DNA of 64,000 nt from Litoreibacter arenae DSM 19593 (GCF_000442275.2 NZ_KE557314.1:403085-467084), one strand, 5' to 3'. Positions 1-8,747 are shown, numbered from the stretch's first letter. Program-made: numbers and translations. The notes: generated from the sequence alone by a model not told the origin.

Positions 1-801
1 CTGCTGGCCTCCGGCGCGACCTGCATCGCCTACGAGACCGTGACCGACGCGAAAGGCGGCTTGCCGCTGCTGGCCCCAATGTCGGAGGTCGCGGGCAGGC
101 TTGCGCCGCAAGCCGGTGCGTGGGCCTTGCAGAAAGCCAATGGCGGCAGCGGCGTGCTGATGGGCGGCGTCCCGGGCGTCCGGCCGGCCAATGTGGCAAT
201 CATCGGCGGCGGGGTCGTCGGGACGGCGGCGGCGCGCGTTGCGGTCGGGATGGGGGCGAACGTCACCGTGCTGGACCGCTCGGTCCCGCGCCTGTCCTAT
301 CTGGATGATGTGTTCATGGGCCGCCTGACCACGCAATACTCGGACAAGGGTGCAATGGAGGAACTGCTGCCGCGCATGGATATGGTGGTGGGGGCCGTTC
401 TGGTTCCCGGTGCCGCCGCGCCCAAACTGGTCACGCGCGAGCAGCTTTCACTGCTGAAACCCGGCTCGGTGCTTGTCGATGTGGCCATCGACCAGGGCGG
501 CTGCTTCGAGACATCGAAGGCCACCACCCACCAAGACCCGATCTACGAGGTCGACGGCATCGTGCATTACTGCGTTGCCAACATGCCCGGCGCGGTCGCG
601 CGGACGTCCACCATCGCGCTCGGCAACGCGACGATGCCGCATATGCTGGCGCTGGCGGACAAGGGGTGGAAGCAGGCCTGCAAGGACGATGTCAACCTGC
701 TGAACGGGCTGAACGTCCATGCGGGCCAGCTGACCTATGCCGCCGTGGGCGAGGCGCTTGGCATCGAGGCGATCACACCTCAGCAGGCGCTCGAAGTCTG
801 A
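1..801 (+). CDS. ald: alanine dehydrogenase, C-terminal part (5' end outside window)
   Basis: The frame is open from base 1 and encodes 266 residues, about the last 70% of a protein family that is usually about 370 residues. It catalyses NAD-dependent oxidative deamination of L-alanine to pyruvate and ammonia in the cytosol. The text ANVAIIGGGVVGTAAARVA, about 65 residues in, is the Rossmann dinucleotide-binding loop of this family, and the NMPGAVARTSTIALGNAT block near residue 190 is also typical. The start codon lies upstream of the window. The gene is followed six bases later by a strong hairpin terminator shared with convergent mscL. The family assignment is firm. Confidence 0.95.
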   Translation: MLASGATCIAYETVTDAKGGLPLLAPMSEVAGRLAPQAGAWALQKANGGSGVLMGGVPGVRPANVAIIGGGVVGTAAARVAVGMGANVTVLDRSVPRLSYLDDVFMGRLTTQYSDKGAMEELLPRMDMVVGAVLVPGAAAPKLVTREQLSLLKPGSVLVDVAIDQGGCFETSKATTHQDPIYEVDGIVHYCVANMPGAVARTSTIALGNATMPHMLALADKGWKQACKDDVNLLNGLNVHAGQLTYAAVGEALGIEAITPQQALEV

Positions 802-806
802 ACGCA

Positions 807-836
807 AAAAGGCCCGCCACATCCGGCGGGCCTTTT
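807..836. terminator. bidirectional rho-independent terminator
   Basis: An eight-base GC stem (GGCCCGCC at 811-818 with GGCGGGCC at 825-832) is flanked by an A run on the left and a T run on the right, so it can act in both directions. It sits between the stop codons of convergent ald and mscL. Confidence 0.9.
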
Positions 837-856
837 CGATCTTGTCGTGGCAAAGC

Positions 857-1291
857 CTATTTCGCCTTGGCGAGGCTGTCGCGGATCTCCAGCAATACGT
901 CCAGTTCCGACGGGCCGGAGTCGACTTCCGGTGCCACTTCCTCGGGCTTCTCGGCCATGGCTTTCACCTTGTTCACGTAGCGCACCAGCATGAACACCAC
1001 GAAGGCGATGATCAGGAAGTTGATGATCGCCATGATGAACGAGCCGATGGCGAACACCGCAGCGCCTGATTCACGTGCGGCTTCCAAAGATGCACCCTCG
1101 GGCACGTCGCCGGATAGCACGATATACATGTTGGAGAAGTCGATGCCGCCGATAATCAGTCCGATAACCGGGTTGATCAGGTCGGCCACGAGCGAGCTGA
1201 CGATGGCGGTAAAGGCCGCACCGATGATGATACCGACGGCCATGTCCATGACATTGCCCTTGGCGATAAAGTCCTTGAATTCGTTAAGCAT
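857..1291 (-). CDS. mscL: large-conductance mechanosensitive channel MscL
   Basis: This 144-residue inner-membrane protein is the tension-gated emergency valve that releases solutes on hypo-osmotic shock. The N-terminus [20 protein letters not shown] followed by a long hydrophobic helix (about 17-40) is the MscL signature. A periplasmic loop follows, then a second transmembrane helix (about 77-100) and a charged C-terminal helix. Length is typical for the family. The ATG at 1291 begins the conserved N-terminal motif. It is transcribed alone, away from the glutathione transferase at 1441. Confidence 0.95.
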   Translation of the reverse strand: MLNEFKDFIAKGNVMDMAVGIIIGAAFTAIVSSLVADLINPVIGLIIGGIDFSNMYIVLSGDVPEGASLEAARESGAAVFAIGSFIMAIINFLIIAFVVFMLVRYVNKVKAMAEKPEEVAPEVDSGPSELDVLLEIRDSLAKAK

Positions 1292-1331
1292 GGTTCAATC
1301 TGTCCCCGTTTTTTTCCGACGCATTTTTTAC

Positions 1332-1378
1332 GTTTGGTGCGCCTATGATTGATTGCATAGCATTTTTTCGCACCAAAC
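1332..1378. repeat. 10-bp inverted repeat between divergent mscL and GST genes
   Basis: GTTTGGTGCG (1332-1341) is repeated in exact inverted orientation as CGCACCAAAC (1369-1378) with 27 bp between. It lies in the shared, AT-rich upstream region of two divergent genes, so an operator or a leader stem-loop are both possible. No known binding motif was recognised. Confidence 0.5.
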
Positions 1379-1440
1379 CATCCCTTTTTTAGCGCATTGT
1401 TTCCATTAGGTTGACGGGGAAAGCACCCAAAGGATGAACC

Positions 1441-2139
1441 ATGACCGACCTCTCCGATTTCCCGATCACCAAACGCTGGCCGCCGCAGAATGCGGGCGTG
1501 TTGCAGCTCTATTCGTTTCCGACGCCCAACGGCGTGAAAATCTCCATCGCGCTGGAGGAGCTTGGCCTGCCCTATGAGGCGCACAAGGTCACCCTGTCCG
1601 ACGAAGATGTGAAAAGCGACGCCTTCCTGTCGCTCAACCCCAACAACAAGATCCCCGCCATCATTGACCCCGACGGGCCGGACGGCCAGCCCTTGGGGCT
1701 TTTCGAAAGCGGTGCGATCCTGCTTTATCTGGCGGAGAAGACCGGCAAGCTGGCGGGACGCAATGCAGCCGAAAAGGCGCGTGTCACACAGTGGCTGATG
1801 TTCCAGATGGGCGGCTTGGGGCCGATGCTGGGGCAGCTTGGGTTCTTCTACAAATTCGCAGGCTCCGAATGGGACGACAAACGCCCGCAACAACGCTACA
1901 TCGACGAGGCCAAGCGTCTGCTGGCCGTCCTGGAGAAGGAACTGGACGGGCGCGAATGGATCGCGGGCGACTACTCCATCGCCGACATCGCCATCGCCCC
2001 TTGGCTGCGGTCGCTGGACTTCTACGGGGCGCGGGAGGTCGTCGGCTGGGCCGATCACAAGAACCTTGTGGCCTATCTGGACCGCTTTCTGGAACGCCCT
2101 GCCGTGCAGGTGGGGCTGGTGACGCCCGCCCGCGACTAG
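1441..2139 (+). CDS. glutathione S-transferase, YfcG/YghU-like
   Basis: A 232-residue cytosolic protein. The N-terminal thioredoxin-like domain (about 18-100) contains LYSFPTPNGVKISIALEELG, the glutathione-site NNKIPAI and FESGAILLYLAEKTG. The C-terminal all-helical domain (about 105-225) contains the GDYSIADIAIAPWL N-capping region. The TPNG motif in place of a catalytic Cys or Tyr matches the nu-class disulfide-bond oxidoreductases (YfcG, YghU), which reduce disulfides and peroxides with glutathione. The exact substrate is unknown. The start is supported by AAGGATG upstream. It is a single gene. Confidence 0.9.
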   Translation: MTDLSDFPITKRWPPQNAGVLQLYSFPTPNGVKISIALEELGLPYEAHKVTLSDEDVKSDAFLSLNPNNKIPAIIDPDGPDGQPLGLFESGAILLYLAEKTGKLAGRNAAEKARVTQWLMFQMGGLGPMLGQLGFFYKFAGSEWDDKRPQQRYIDEAKRLLAVLEKELDGREWIAGDYSIADIAIAPWLRSLDFYGAREVVGWADHKNLVAYLDRFLERPAVQVGLVTPARD

Positions 2140-2174
2140 TGCAACGCACGCAGGGTTAAGGCGGCGTAAACCGG

Positions 2175-2192
2175 GGCGGGCTAGAACCCGCC
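2175..2192. terminator. GC hairpin downstream of GST gene
   Basis: GGCGGG (2175-2180) pairs with CCCGCC (2187-2192) across a six-base loop, 36 bases past the GST stop. There is no T run, so its termination efficiency is uncertain. It could instead end a minus-strand RNA from the neighbouring structured region. Confidence 0.45.
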
Positions 2193-2212
2193 TCGTCTAG
2201 ACAGCATTAGGT

Positions 2213-2331
2213 CATCGGGCTCCCGCACCCAGGGGAGCTACCTTTGATTACCGGTAAACGGGGGCCATCAACCCCTCAAAGGTGCAGGATTAAGAACCCT
2301 GTCCAGCGCGACCACAAACGGCGGCGCCGCC
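2213..2331. ncRNA. candidate structured RNA between convergent genes (class not recognised)
   Basis: This non-coding stretch contains nested complementary segments. GCTCCC (2219-2224) pairs with GGGAGC (2233-2238). ACCTTTGA (2240-2247) pairs exactly with TCAAAGGT (2276-2283) and encloses GGGG (2261-2264)/CCCC (2272-2275). CAGG (2285-2288) pairs with CCTG (2298-2301). A 12-base GC palindrome lies at 2320-2331. It sits between two gene 3' ends, so it is not a leader of either neighbour. The elements do not match the tmRNA tag, SRP, RNase P or riboswitch cores I know. The strand cannot be decided. Confidence 0.4.
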
Positions 2332-2407
2332 ACTTTGCAAGATACAGTAACGAGACCAGCCAACCGCGCCGCCCGAAACAGGGCCGCGCGGCGCTGGCGC
2401 TTGTGCA

Positions 2408-2857
2408 TCACGCAGGCAGCTTGCCGGTCAGCACATAGCGCAGGATGTCGGCAACCTTCGCCGGATCATCCGTCACCGCCAACGCGGCGGCATCGACCTC
2501 CTTCAACGGGTGCTGGTGCTCGTCGCCATGCACCACGATCAGCGACTTCCCAAGTGCTGCGGCAAAGCCTGCATCAAACGCGGCGTTCCACTGCTTGTAT
2601 TTCTCGCCAAAGCGCACCACCACCACATCGGCATCCGAGATGCCCTTGCGGGTGCGGATCGCATTCATCATCGCGCCCTTGTGGTCGTGCCAGTATTTCT
2701 GGTCCTCGGCCCCCAGAATAGCCACCCCGCAATCGTCCGAGGCAGCATGATCCGTCACCGGCGCGTCAAAGCTGACGTCGAGGCCCTTGGAGCCTTCGAT
2801 GATCTGCTCGCGCCAATCCGTGTGGATTTCACCTGATAAGTAAACCTTCAGCGTCAT
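2408..2857 (-). CDS. YtoQ family protein
   Basis: A 149-residue cytosolic protein starting MTLKVYLSGEIHTDWREQI, which is characteristic of the YtoQ family. This family is related to nucleoside 2-deoxyribosyltransferase folds but has no proven reaction. The SDADVVVVRFGEKYKQWNAAFDAGFAAALGK segment resembles the ligand-binding part of that fold. The start at 2857 has AAGGA upstream. It lies 26 bp downstream of pheT on the same strand and may be the last gene of the pheS-pheT transcript. Family membership is good and function is unknown. Confidence 0.8.
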   Translation of the reverse strand: MTLKVYLSGEIHTDWREQIIEGSKGLDVSFDAPVTDHAASDDCGVAILGAEDQKYWHDHKGAMMNAIRTRKGISDADVVVVRFGEKYKQWNAAFDAGFAAALGKSLIVVHGDEHQHPLKEVDAAALAVTDDPAKVADILRYVLTGKLPA

Positions 2858-2883
2858 GTCGTTCGTCCTTCTCTAGTTGTCTG

Positions 2884-5274
2884 CTATCCGCGCAAAACAC
2901 CGCCTGTCGCTTTGGAGACCTTCTCGACGATCTTGGCGCTGACCGCCTCGATATCCTCGTCCTTCAAGGTTTTGTCGGTGGGCTGCATACGCACAGTAAT
3001 GGCGAGCGACTTTTTCCCCTCGCCCAAACTGCCGCCGATGAATTCGTCGAACACGCGAACTTCCTCGATCAGCGCCTTGTCCGCCCCCGCGGCAGCGTTG
3101 ACCAGCGTCAGCGCCTCCACCTGCGCATCTACGACGAAGGCGTAGTCCCGCTCCACCGCCTGCAAATCCTGCAAGCTCAGCGCGGGGCGGGTGGCGGTTT
3201 TCGACTTCGGGAACGGGATTTCAGCGGGCCACAAGGTAAACGCCATGGCCGGGCCTTTGATATCAAAGGCTGCCAGAATTTTCGGGTGAACCTCCCCGAA
3301 CACGCCCAGCAACTTTTTCGGGCCAAGGCAGATTTTACCATGACGTCCCGGGTGCCACGTGTCATCGGCCCCGCGCAGGATTTGCACCTTGGCGGGCGCG
3401 CCCATGGCGGACAGGACAGCCTCCGCATCGGCCTTCACGTCGTAGACATCCACCGCACGGCGGGTGCCATGCACGTCCTTGGGTCCGGTGTAGCCGATCA
3501 GCAGACCGGACGCCAAAAGGTGCTGCTCCGCCGGTTCGCCACCGTGGAAAGCGGGGCCGACCTCGAACAGCGCCATGTCGTTATATCCGCGCGCCTGATT
3601 GCGGGCCGCTGCTTGCAGCAGGCCGGGCAACAGCGCGGGACGCATATGCGACATTTCCGAGCTGATCGGATTTTCCAGCTTCGTCGCGTCGGTGCCACCA
3701 CTGAAAATTTCGGCCGATTTAGCGTCAATGAAGGAGTAATGCACGCACTCGTTATACCCCAGCGCCGCAATGGTGCGGCGTGCGATCTGTTCGCGCTTTT
3801 GCATGGGCGTCAGGATCGGCTTCGGCACGCCAGCATCGACCCGGGCCAGCGGGCGGCCCTCCAGCTTGGTCAGGGACGCGATGCGGGCGACCTCTTCGAC
3901 CAGATCAGCCTCCCCCATCACGTCGGGCCGCCATGACGGCACCTGCGCCATGTCGCCATCCATCACAAAGCCAAGCGCCTCCAACGAGGCACGCTGTGTC
4001 TCCGCCGGAATGTCCATACCCACGAGCGACTGTACGCGGTCGGTGTCCAGCTTGTAGGCGCGGGAATGGTCGGGCATTTTGCCCGCCACGACGACCTCGG
4101 ATGCCTCCCCACCGCACAGATCAAGGATCATGCGGGTCGCGTGTTCGATGCCAGCGGGTGTCCATTCGGGGTCGATCCCGCGCTCGAACCGGTACCGCGC
4201 GTCGGAGTTGATCTTCAACTTGCGCCCCGTATGCGCCGTGCGGATCGGGTCGAAAAACGCGGCCTCAAGAAACACGTCAGTGGTGGTCTCGTCGCAGCTG
4301 GACTCGCGTCCGCCCATAATGCCGCCGAGGCTTTCGATGCCATCCGCATCGGAAATCACGGTCATTCCCGCCTCAAGCGTGTAGTCCTTGTCATCCAGCG
4401 CCGCGAACTTTTCGCCGCCTTCGGACAAATGCACCCGCAGATCGCCCTTCACCTTGTTCGCGTCGAAGACGTGCAGCGGACGGTTGCGGTCATAGGTGAA
4501 GAAGTTGGTGATATCGACCAGCGCAGAAATCGGGCGCAATCCGATGGCCTTCAGCATGTCCTGCAACCAAGCGGGGCTAGGGCCGTTCTTCACGCCCTTG
4601 ATAACGCGGCCATAGAAGACGGGGCAGGCATCGGTGTCGTCGATGGTGACGTTGATCGGGCACAGGAAGGTGCCCTCGACCGGGTCCGCATCGCGGGCCT
4701 TCAACGTGCCAAGCCCCCGCGCTGCCAGATCGCGGGCGATGCCGCGCACGCCCAAAGCATCGGGGCGGTTCGGGGTGATCGCAATCTCGATCACCGTGTC
4801 GACCTTGGACGGGTCGTGTTCCGCCAGCCAGTCGGTGAACTTCTGCCCGACCTCGCCCGAAGGCAGTTCAATGATCCCGTCATGCTCTTCCGACAGTTCC
4901 ATCTCGCGTTCGGAACACATCATGCCGTAGCTTTCCACGCCGCGGATTTTGCCGACGCCGATGGTGGTGTCGATCCCCGGCACGTAAACGCCCGGCTTGG
5001 CAATCACGACCTTGATGCCCGCCCGCGCGTTGGGCGCGCCGCAGATGATCTGCAACTCGCCCTCGTCGGTCTGCACCTGACACACCCGCAGCTTGTCGGC
5101 GTCGGGATGCTTCTCGGCGGAGTTCACATAGCCGATGGTAAAGGCGGACAGACGCTCGGACGGGTTTTCGACGCCTTCAACCTCAAGGCCAAGATCCGTC
5201 AAAGCATAGAGAATATCGTCAAGGCTGGCCTCGGTATCGAGGTGGTCCTTGAGCCAGGAGAGGGTGAATTTCAT
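2884..5274 (-). CDS. pheT: phenylalanine--tRNA ligase beta subunit
   Basis: A 796-residue subunit of the (alpha-beta)2 enzyme that charges tRNA-Phe. The N-terminal MKFTLSWLKDHL and the OB-fold tRNA-binding domain (about 40-150, LRVCQVQTDEGELQIICGAP) are followed by the B3/B4 editing domain (about 205-385), the B5 DNA-binding-like domain, and a C-terminal FDX-ACB anticodon-binding domain (about 705-796). I chose the ATG at 5274 rather than an in-frame codon six residues upstream because it begins the conserved motif and has AAGGCG upstream. pheS lies upstream but is separated by a small unknown gene and two plus-strand genes. Confidence 0.95.
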   Translation of the reverse strand: MKFTLSWLKDHLDTEASLDDILYALTDLGLEVEGVENPSERLSAFTIGYVNSAEKHPDADKLRVCQVQTDEGELQIICGAPNARAGIKVVIAKPGVYVPGIDTTIGVGKIRGVESYGMMCSEREMELSEEHDGIIELPSGEVGQKFTDWLAEHDPSKVDTVIEIAITPNRPDALGVRGIARDLAARGLGTLKARDADPVEGTFLCPINVTIDDTDACPVFYGRVIKGVKNGPSPAWLQDMLKAIGLRPISALVDITNFFTYDRNRPLHVFDANKVKGDLRVHLSEGGEKFAALDDKDYTLEAGMTVISDADGIESLGGIMGGRESSCDETTTDVFLEAAFFDPIRTAHTGRKLKINSDARYRFERGIDPEWTPAGIEHATRMILDLCGGEASEVVVAGKMPDHSRAYKLDTDRVQSLVGMDIPAETQRASLEALGFVMDGDMAQVPSWRPDVMGEADLVEEVARIASLTKLEGRPLARVDAGVPKPILTPMQKREQIARRTIAALGYNECVHYSFIDAKSAEIFSGGTDATKLENPISSEMSHMRPALLPGLLQAAARNQARGYNDMALFEVGPAFHGGEPAEQHLLASGLLIGYTGPKDVHGTRRAVDVYDVKADAEAVLSAMGAPAKVQILRGADDTWHPGRHGKICLGPKKLLGVFGEVHPKILAAFDIKGPAMAFTLWPAEIPFPKSKTATRPALSLQDLQAVERDYAFVVDAQVEALTLVNAAAGADKALIEEVRVFDEFIGGSLGEGKKSLAITVRMQPTDKTLKDEDIEAVSAKIVEKVSKATGGVLRG

Positions 5275-5493
5275 CGCAGTCGCCTTCGTCAAAATATGCA
5301 GGTCGCAGCCATAAGCTCCGGTTGGCCCCCTGCTACCCCATCAATAAGGCAAGTGAAAGTGCCGCCGCGCAGTGAAGAAGGCTCCACAGGCGTTGGGGAT
5401 TGCAAGAGAAGGCCATATTCTCGCCACACTTTCGGGCCAGTTTTGACACAAGTGGGGCATACAAAACGATTCTCGGTGTTTGAGGTAAAGATT

Positions 5494-5688
5494 ATGCATT
5501 TTTTGTTCGACGTCATGTCTTCGGTGTTCAAGCCGTCGCTGATCGCGCTCTCCATCGCGTTTGGGGTAGCGATTATTTCGTTCAATAACTCTCCTTACAC
5601 CGTTGACAAAAACACCATTGATCTTACCAATCTGGGCTGTCCGGGCTTTCTTAGCGTCGTCTGCGGCCCCGGCGGGTTTCTGAATTAA
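5494..5688 (+). CDS. small membrane protein, unknown
   Basis: A 64-residue ORF with one strong hydrophobic helix (about 12-30, VFKPSLIALSIAFGVAIISF) and a polar C-terminal part ending CPGFLSVVCGPGGFLN with two cysteines. A GAGGT ribosome site lies five to eight bases before the ATG, and a TTGACA -35-like element is at 5443-5448, though only a weak -10 follows. It lies opposite the pheT upstream region and before the sulfotransferase gene. No family was recognised. The start signals make it more likely real than not. Confidence 0.55.
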   Translation: MHFLFDVMSSVFKPSLIALSIAFGVAIISFNNSPYTVDKNTIDLTNLGCPGFLSVVCGPGGFLN

Positions 5689-5747
5689 GTTTCCCGAAAC
5701 CTGAAAGGCGATAGGGTTCTGGCGTAGCGTTTGCAAAGGCGTCGCGG

Positions 5748-6440
5748 ATGAACCCAGCTGATCCCCAAATATGTATGCTGCATATCGGCAAGACCGGCGG
5801 CAGCTATCTGCGTTCTATCCTCAGACACAACGAGTCCCGTTGGACACACCCTCTGCATCTGCTTGGGCATGGTGCCACGCTAAAAGGCACGGCCAAGCGG
5901 TTCGGGGCTGACCGGCAACTGGCCTTCGTGGTGCGCGATCCGGTGGCGCGGTTCTCGTCGGCGTTCTATTCGCGGCAACGGCAGGGCCGCCCGACCTACC
6001 AATCACAATGGAGCGCCGAGGAAGCCACCGCGTTTTTGTGGTTCGAGACGGCGGAGGAACTGGCGCTGGCGCCTGCATCGGACAGCCCCCGCGAAAAATC
6101 CGCCGCGCTGTTCGCGTTCGATGCGATCCAGCACCTGAAAGGCGACTTGCGGCATTATCTGGGCGGCGTCGATACCCTGATGACGGAGCGGGACAATATC
6201 GCCGTTTGCGTGGACCTGTCCGACCTAGACACTCACCTGCCCGCGATCATGACGCGGCTTGGGCTGCCGGATTTCGAGATGCCGCCTAAGCCGAAAACCC
6301 ACGCCGCTCCTGTCCCAGTGCCAAAACTGAGCGCACAGGCCGAGGCCGCATTGCGCACTCATTGGGCGGAAGAGCTCGAGCTTTATGACGTAGCCTGCGA
6401 CATTGCCTGTCAGTTGGGTTTCGGCCAGCTTTCGGGGTGA
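5748..6440 (+). CDS. sulfotransferase-family protein
   Basis: A 230-residue protein with the two PAPS-binding marks of the sulfotransferase fold. CMLHIGKTGGSYLRSIL (about 9-25) is the 5'-phosphosulfate loop. VVRDPVARFSSAFYSRQR (about 61-78) is the 3'-phosphate site. Such enzymes transfer sulfate from PAPS to sugars, proteins or small molecules. The acceptor cannot be told from sequence. The region after the second motif is short, as in bacterial stand-alone members. Its last 31 bases overlap the end of the convergent gene at 6410. Confidence 0.75.
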   Translation: MNPADPQICMLHIGKTGGSYLRSILRHNESRWTHPLHLLGHGATLKGTAKRFGADRQLAFVVRDPVARFSSAFYSRQRQGRPTYQSQWSAEEATAFLWFETAEELALAPASDSPREKSAALFAFDAIQHLKGDLRHYLGGVDTLMTERDNIAVCVDLSDLDTHLPAIMTRLGLPDFEMPPKPKTHAAPVPVPKLSAQAEAALRTHWAEELELYDVACDIACQLGFGQLSG

Positions 6441-6802
6441 GATTTCGCATACCGCTTTGCCTCGCAAATAAGTTGCCTGCGCGAGCGCAGATAGCTGCGC
6501 GGTGGAGGCATTCCCGCAGTCTGATGAATACGCTCCCGCAGAACGGTTGCCAGCACCAAAGCGACTTCCGCCCTGCGGTGCGGGACGACAGGGCGAAACG
6601 GCTTGGCCGCGAAAAGTCCCGCGATCCACATGGCATGCCGGAACTGCGCATAGAGCGCGTCGACCTCCAGCCCAGCGGTCGCCTCATACAATCGCTTGCG
6701 CAAGCGGTAATCGCGCGTAACACGCAGGCTGTAATAGAGCGCTGCTAGGATGAAGGCCGTGACGTAATGCAGGTCCAGCAGTGCCGCCCAGACATGCATC
6801 AT
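6410..6802 (-). CDS. unknown membrane-anchored protein coupled to pheS
   Basis: A 130-residue protein beginning MMHVWAALLDLHYVTAFILAALY, so one N-terminal transmembrane helix, followed by a basic, Arg-rich cytoplasmic part. The ATG at 6802 directly follows the pheS stop (TGA then G then ATG), so translation is probably coupled to pheS. A longer frame reaches 6850 inside pheS, but the coupled start is more natural. No family was recognised. Its position downstream of pheS suggests co-transcription, not a role in tRNA charging. Confidence 0.55.
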   Translation of the reverse strand: MMHVWAALLDLHYVTAFILAALYYSLRVTRDYRLRKRLYEATAGLEVDALYAQFRHAMWIAGLFAAKPFRPVVPHRRAEVALVLATVLRERIHQTAGMPPPRSYLRSRRQLICEAKRYAKSHPESWPKPN

Positions 6803-6803
6803 C

Positions 6804-7877
6804 TCACCGGCTAAGACCGCCCGCCAGGTTCGGCTGGTCCAGCGACGCAAAGCCGTAATGGCGCAGCCAGCGAAGGTCGCTGTCGAAGAAAGCGCGCAGG
6901 TCGGGGATTCCGTATTTCAGCATTGCGATGCGGTCGATGCCCATGCCGAACGCGAAGCCCTGATACTTGGTCGGGTCAATGCCACCGGCCTCCAGCACCT
7001 TCGGATGCACCATGCCGGAGCCGAGGATTTCCAGCCAGTCGTCGCCCTCGCCCACTTTCAACACGCCGTTCTCCCACGAGCAGCGGATATCGACTTCGGC
7101 AGATGGCTCGGTAAACGGGAAGTGAGAGGCGCGGAAGCGCAACTCCACGTCGTCGACTTCGAAGAACGCTTTGACGAATTCTTCCAACACCCATTTCAGG
7201 TTCGCCATGGAAATGTCGGTGTCGATCGCCAAGCCTTCGACCTGATGGAACATCGGCGTATGGGTCTGGTCATAGTCGGCACGATAGACACGGCCCGGAC
7301 AAATGATGCGGATCGGCGCGCCCTGCGCCTGCATGGCACGGATTTGCACCGGCGATGTGTGCGTGCGCAGCACATGCGGCGGGCGATTGTCGCCTTCGTC
7401 GCGATGCATGTAGAACGTGTCCATCTCGCCCCGCGCGGGGTGGTGGCTGGGAATATTCAGCGCGTCGAAATTGTGCCAGTCGTCCTCGACCTGCGGACCT
7501 TCGGCCACGGCGAAACCCAGATCAGCGAAGATCGCGGAGACCTCTTCCGTCACCTGAGAAATCGGGTGGATCGTGCCTGCGGGACGGTTGCGGCCCGGCA
7601 ACGTCACGTCCAGCCATTCTGTGCGCAAACGCGCGTCCAGCGCAGCATCGGCCAAGGCGGCTTTCTTGGCGGCAAGGGCGGAGTTGACCTCGTCCTTCAG
7701 CGCGTTCAGCGCGGGACCGGCGACCTGCCGCTCTTCGGGGGACATCTTGCCCAACTCGCGCATTTTCAGGCTGATCTCGCCCTTCTTGCCCAAGGCTGCG
7801 ACCCGCAAGTCTTCCAGCGCCGCTTCATCCGATGCGTCGGCGATTTGGCTGAGATATTTGGCTTTCAGATCGTCCAT
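6804..7877 (-). CDS. pheS: phenylalanine--tRNA ligase alpha subunit
   Basis: A 357-residue catalytic subunit. It has an N-terminal coiled coil (about 1-85) that contacts tRNA-Phe. The class II aminoacyl-tRNA synthetase core follows, with motif-2 region [10 protein letters not shown] and motif 3 [20 protein letters not shown] near the C-terminus. [12 protein letters not shown] and [12 protein letters not shown] are conserved substrate-pocket blocks. Length is typical. pheT lies 1.5 kb downstream rather than adjacent, with a small coupled ORF between. There is no sign of a phenylalanine-rich attenuator leader upstream. Confidence 0.96.
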   Translation of the reverse strand: MDDLKAKYLSQIADASDEAALEDLRVAALGKKGEISLKMRELGKMSPEERQVAGPALNALKDEVNSALAAKKAALADAALDARLRTEWLDVTLPGRNRPAGTIHPISQVTEEVSAIFADLGFAVAEGPQVEDDWHNFDALNIPSHHPARGEMDTFYMHRDEGDNRPPHVLRTHTSPVQIRAMQAQGAPIRIICPGRVYRADYDQTHTPMFHQVEGLAIDTDISMANLKWVLEEFVKAFFEVDDVELRFRASHFPFTEPSAEVDIRCSWENGVLKVGEGDDWLEILGSGMVHPKVLEAGGIDPTKYQGFAFGMGIDRIAMLKYGIPDLRAFFDSDLRWLRHYGFASLDQPNLAGGLSR

Positions 7878-7904
7878 GACGGCCCCCGCTTTCGTGTTAC
7901 CGTT

Positions 7905-7933
7905 CTGCTATCCGCCACGTGCCGCGATTGCAA
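7905..7933 (-). promoter_or_regulatory. possible sigma70-type promoter of pheS
   Basis: On the minus strand TTGCAA (7928-7933) and TAGCAG (7905-7910) are spaced by 17 bp and lie 28 bp before the pheS start. Both hexamers are only partial matches to consensus, so this is tentative. Confidence 0.3.
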
Positions 7934-7975
7934 GTGGAGGGCGGCGGAATGCAAGCCCACATGATTACGACCCAA

Positions 7976-8009
7976 CAAAAAACGCCGCCCCGGTTTCCCG
8001 AGGCGGCGT
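7976..8009 (-). terminator. rho-independent terminator after rplT
   Basis: Read on the minus strand, an eight-base stem (ACGCCGCC/GGCGGCGT, at 7982-7989 and 8002-8009) is followed by six T residues. It lies 30 bp past the rplT stop and separates rpmI-rplT from pheS. Confidence 0.9.
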
Positions 8010-8038
8010 GCGCATCTGTCCCTCAGATGGCAGTCTTT

Positions 8039-8401
8039 TTAGGCCAGCGCGGCTTTTGCTTTTTCGACCACAGCGGCGAATGCCTCCGGCTCGTTGACGG
8101 CCAGATCGGCCAGCACCTTGCGGTCCACTTCGATACCTGCCAGCGACAGGCCGTTGATGAAGCGGGAGTAGGTCAGTGTCTCGTCAAGCGAGCGGCAGCC
8201 TGCATTGATCCGCTGGATCCACAGTGCGCGGAAGTTGCGCTTGCGGTTCTTGCGGTCGCGGGTCGCGTATTGGTTGGCCTTGTCCACCGCCTGCGTGGCA
8301 ACGCGGAAGGTGTTCTTGCGACGGCCTTGATAGCCTTTGGCGGCTTTGATGATTTTCTTGTGGCGGGCGTGCGTTACGACGCCGGATGTAACTCTGGACA
8401 T
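8039..8401 (-). CDS. rplT: 50S ribosomal protein L20
   Basis: A 120-residue protein with the L20 pattern: a basic N-terminal extension ([30 protein letters not shown]) that enters 23S rRNA, then a globular C-terminal part ([29 protein letters not shown]). It is needed for early 50S assembly and in many bacteria autoregulates its own operon. It lies 12 bp after rpmI. infC, the usual first gene of this operon, is not next to it here. Confidence 0.97.
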   Translation of the reverse strand: MSRVTSGVVTHARHKKIIKAAKGYQGRRKNTFRVATQAVDKANQYATRDRKNRKRNFRALWIQRINAGCRSLDETLTYSRFINGLSLAGIEVDRKVLADLAVNEPEAFAAVVEKAKAALA

Positions 8402-8413
8402 ATCAAATTCTCC

Positions 8414-8614
8414 TTAGCGCGCGTATGGCATGTATTTTTTCACGATTTTCTCATCTGCTGCGCAGAGAATTGTCGTGCCGCGCGCGTTGCGGATAAACTT
8501 ATTGGAGCGCTTGATCATGCCGTGGCGTTTGCCTGCCTGACCTGCTTTGACGCGGCCGGAGGCCGTCATCGAAAAGCGCTTTTTGGCGCCTGATTTTGTC
8601 TTCATCTTCGGCAT
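8414..8614 (-). CDS. rpmI: 50S ribosomal protein L35
   Basis: A 66-residue, very basic protein beginning [20 protein letters not shown] and ending KKYMPYAR, which is the L35 signature. I set the start at 8614 because GAGGAGA precedes it at good spacing. An open frame extends 17 codons further upstream but is not part of the family. It is the first gene of a two-gene ribosomal operon with rplT. Confidence 0.97.
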   Translation of the reverse strand: MPKMKTKSGAKKRFSMTASGRVKAGQAGKRHGMIKRSNKFIRNARGTTILCAADEKIVKKYMPYAR

Positions 8615-8747
8615 TTCCATCTCCTCAAAGATACGAGTGGTGTTACGCGCGACTCGGCATGCCATTCGCCGGACGTGCGGGATTGAGCGCGTGTCCTAGG
8701 ACCAATGCAGGCCTATTGCAAGCCCAGTAATGCGCTATGAGGCTGGA

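Noticed and set aside
2285-2301. Arm resembling a tRNA T-arm near the structured region
   Set aside because: On the minus strand the loop is TTCTTAA, lacking the conserved RA of TTCRANY, and no acceptor, D or anticodon arms line up.
5443-5471. Promoter with TTGACA before the small membrane protein
   Set aside because: The -35 is perfect, but no acceptable -10 lies at 16-18 bp, so it is not listed as a separate feature.
4066-5688. Open frame of 540 codons opposite pheT
   Set aside because: It is antisense to conserved pheT. Only its last 64 codons (from 5494), outside pheT, have gene-like start signals and are annotated separately.
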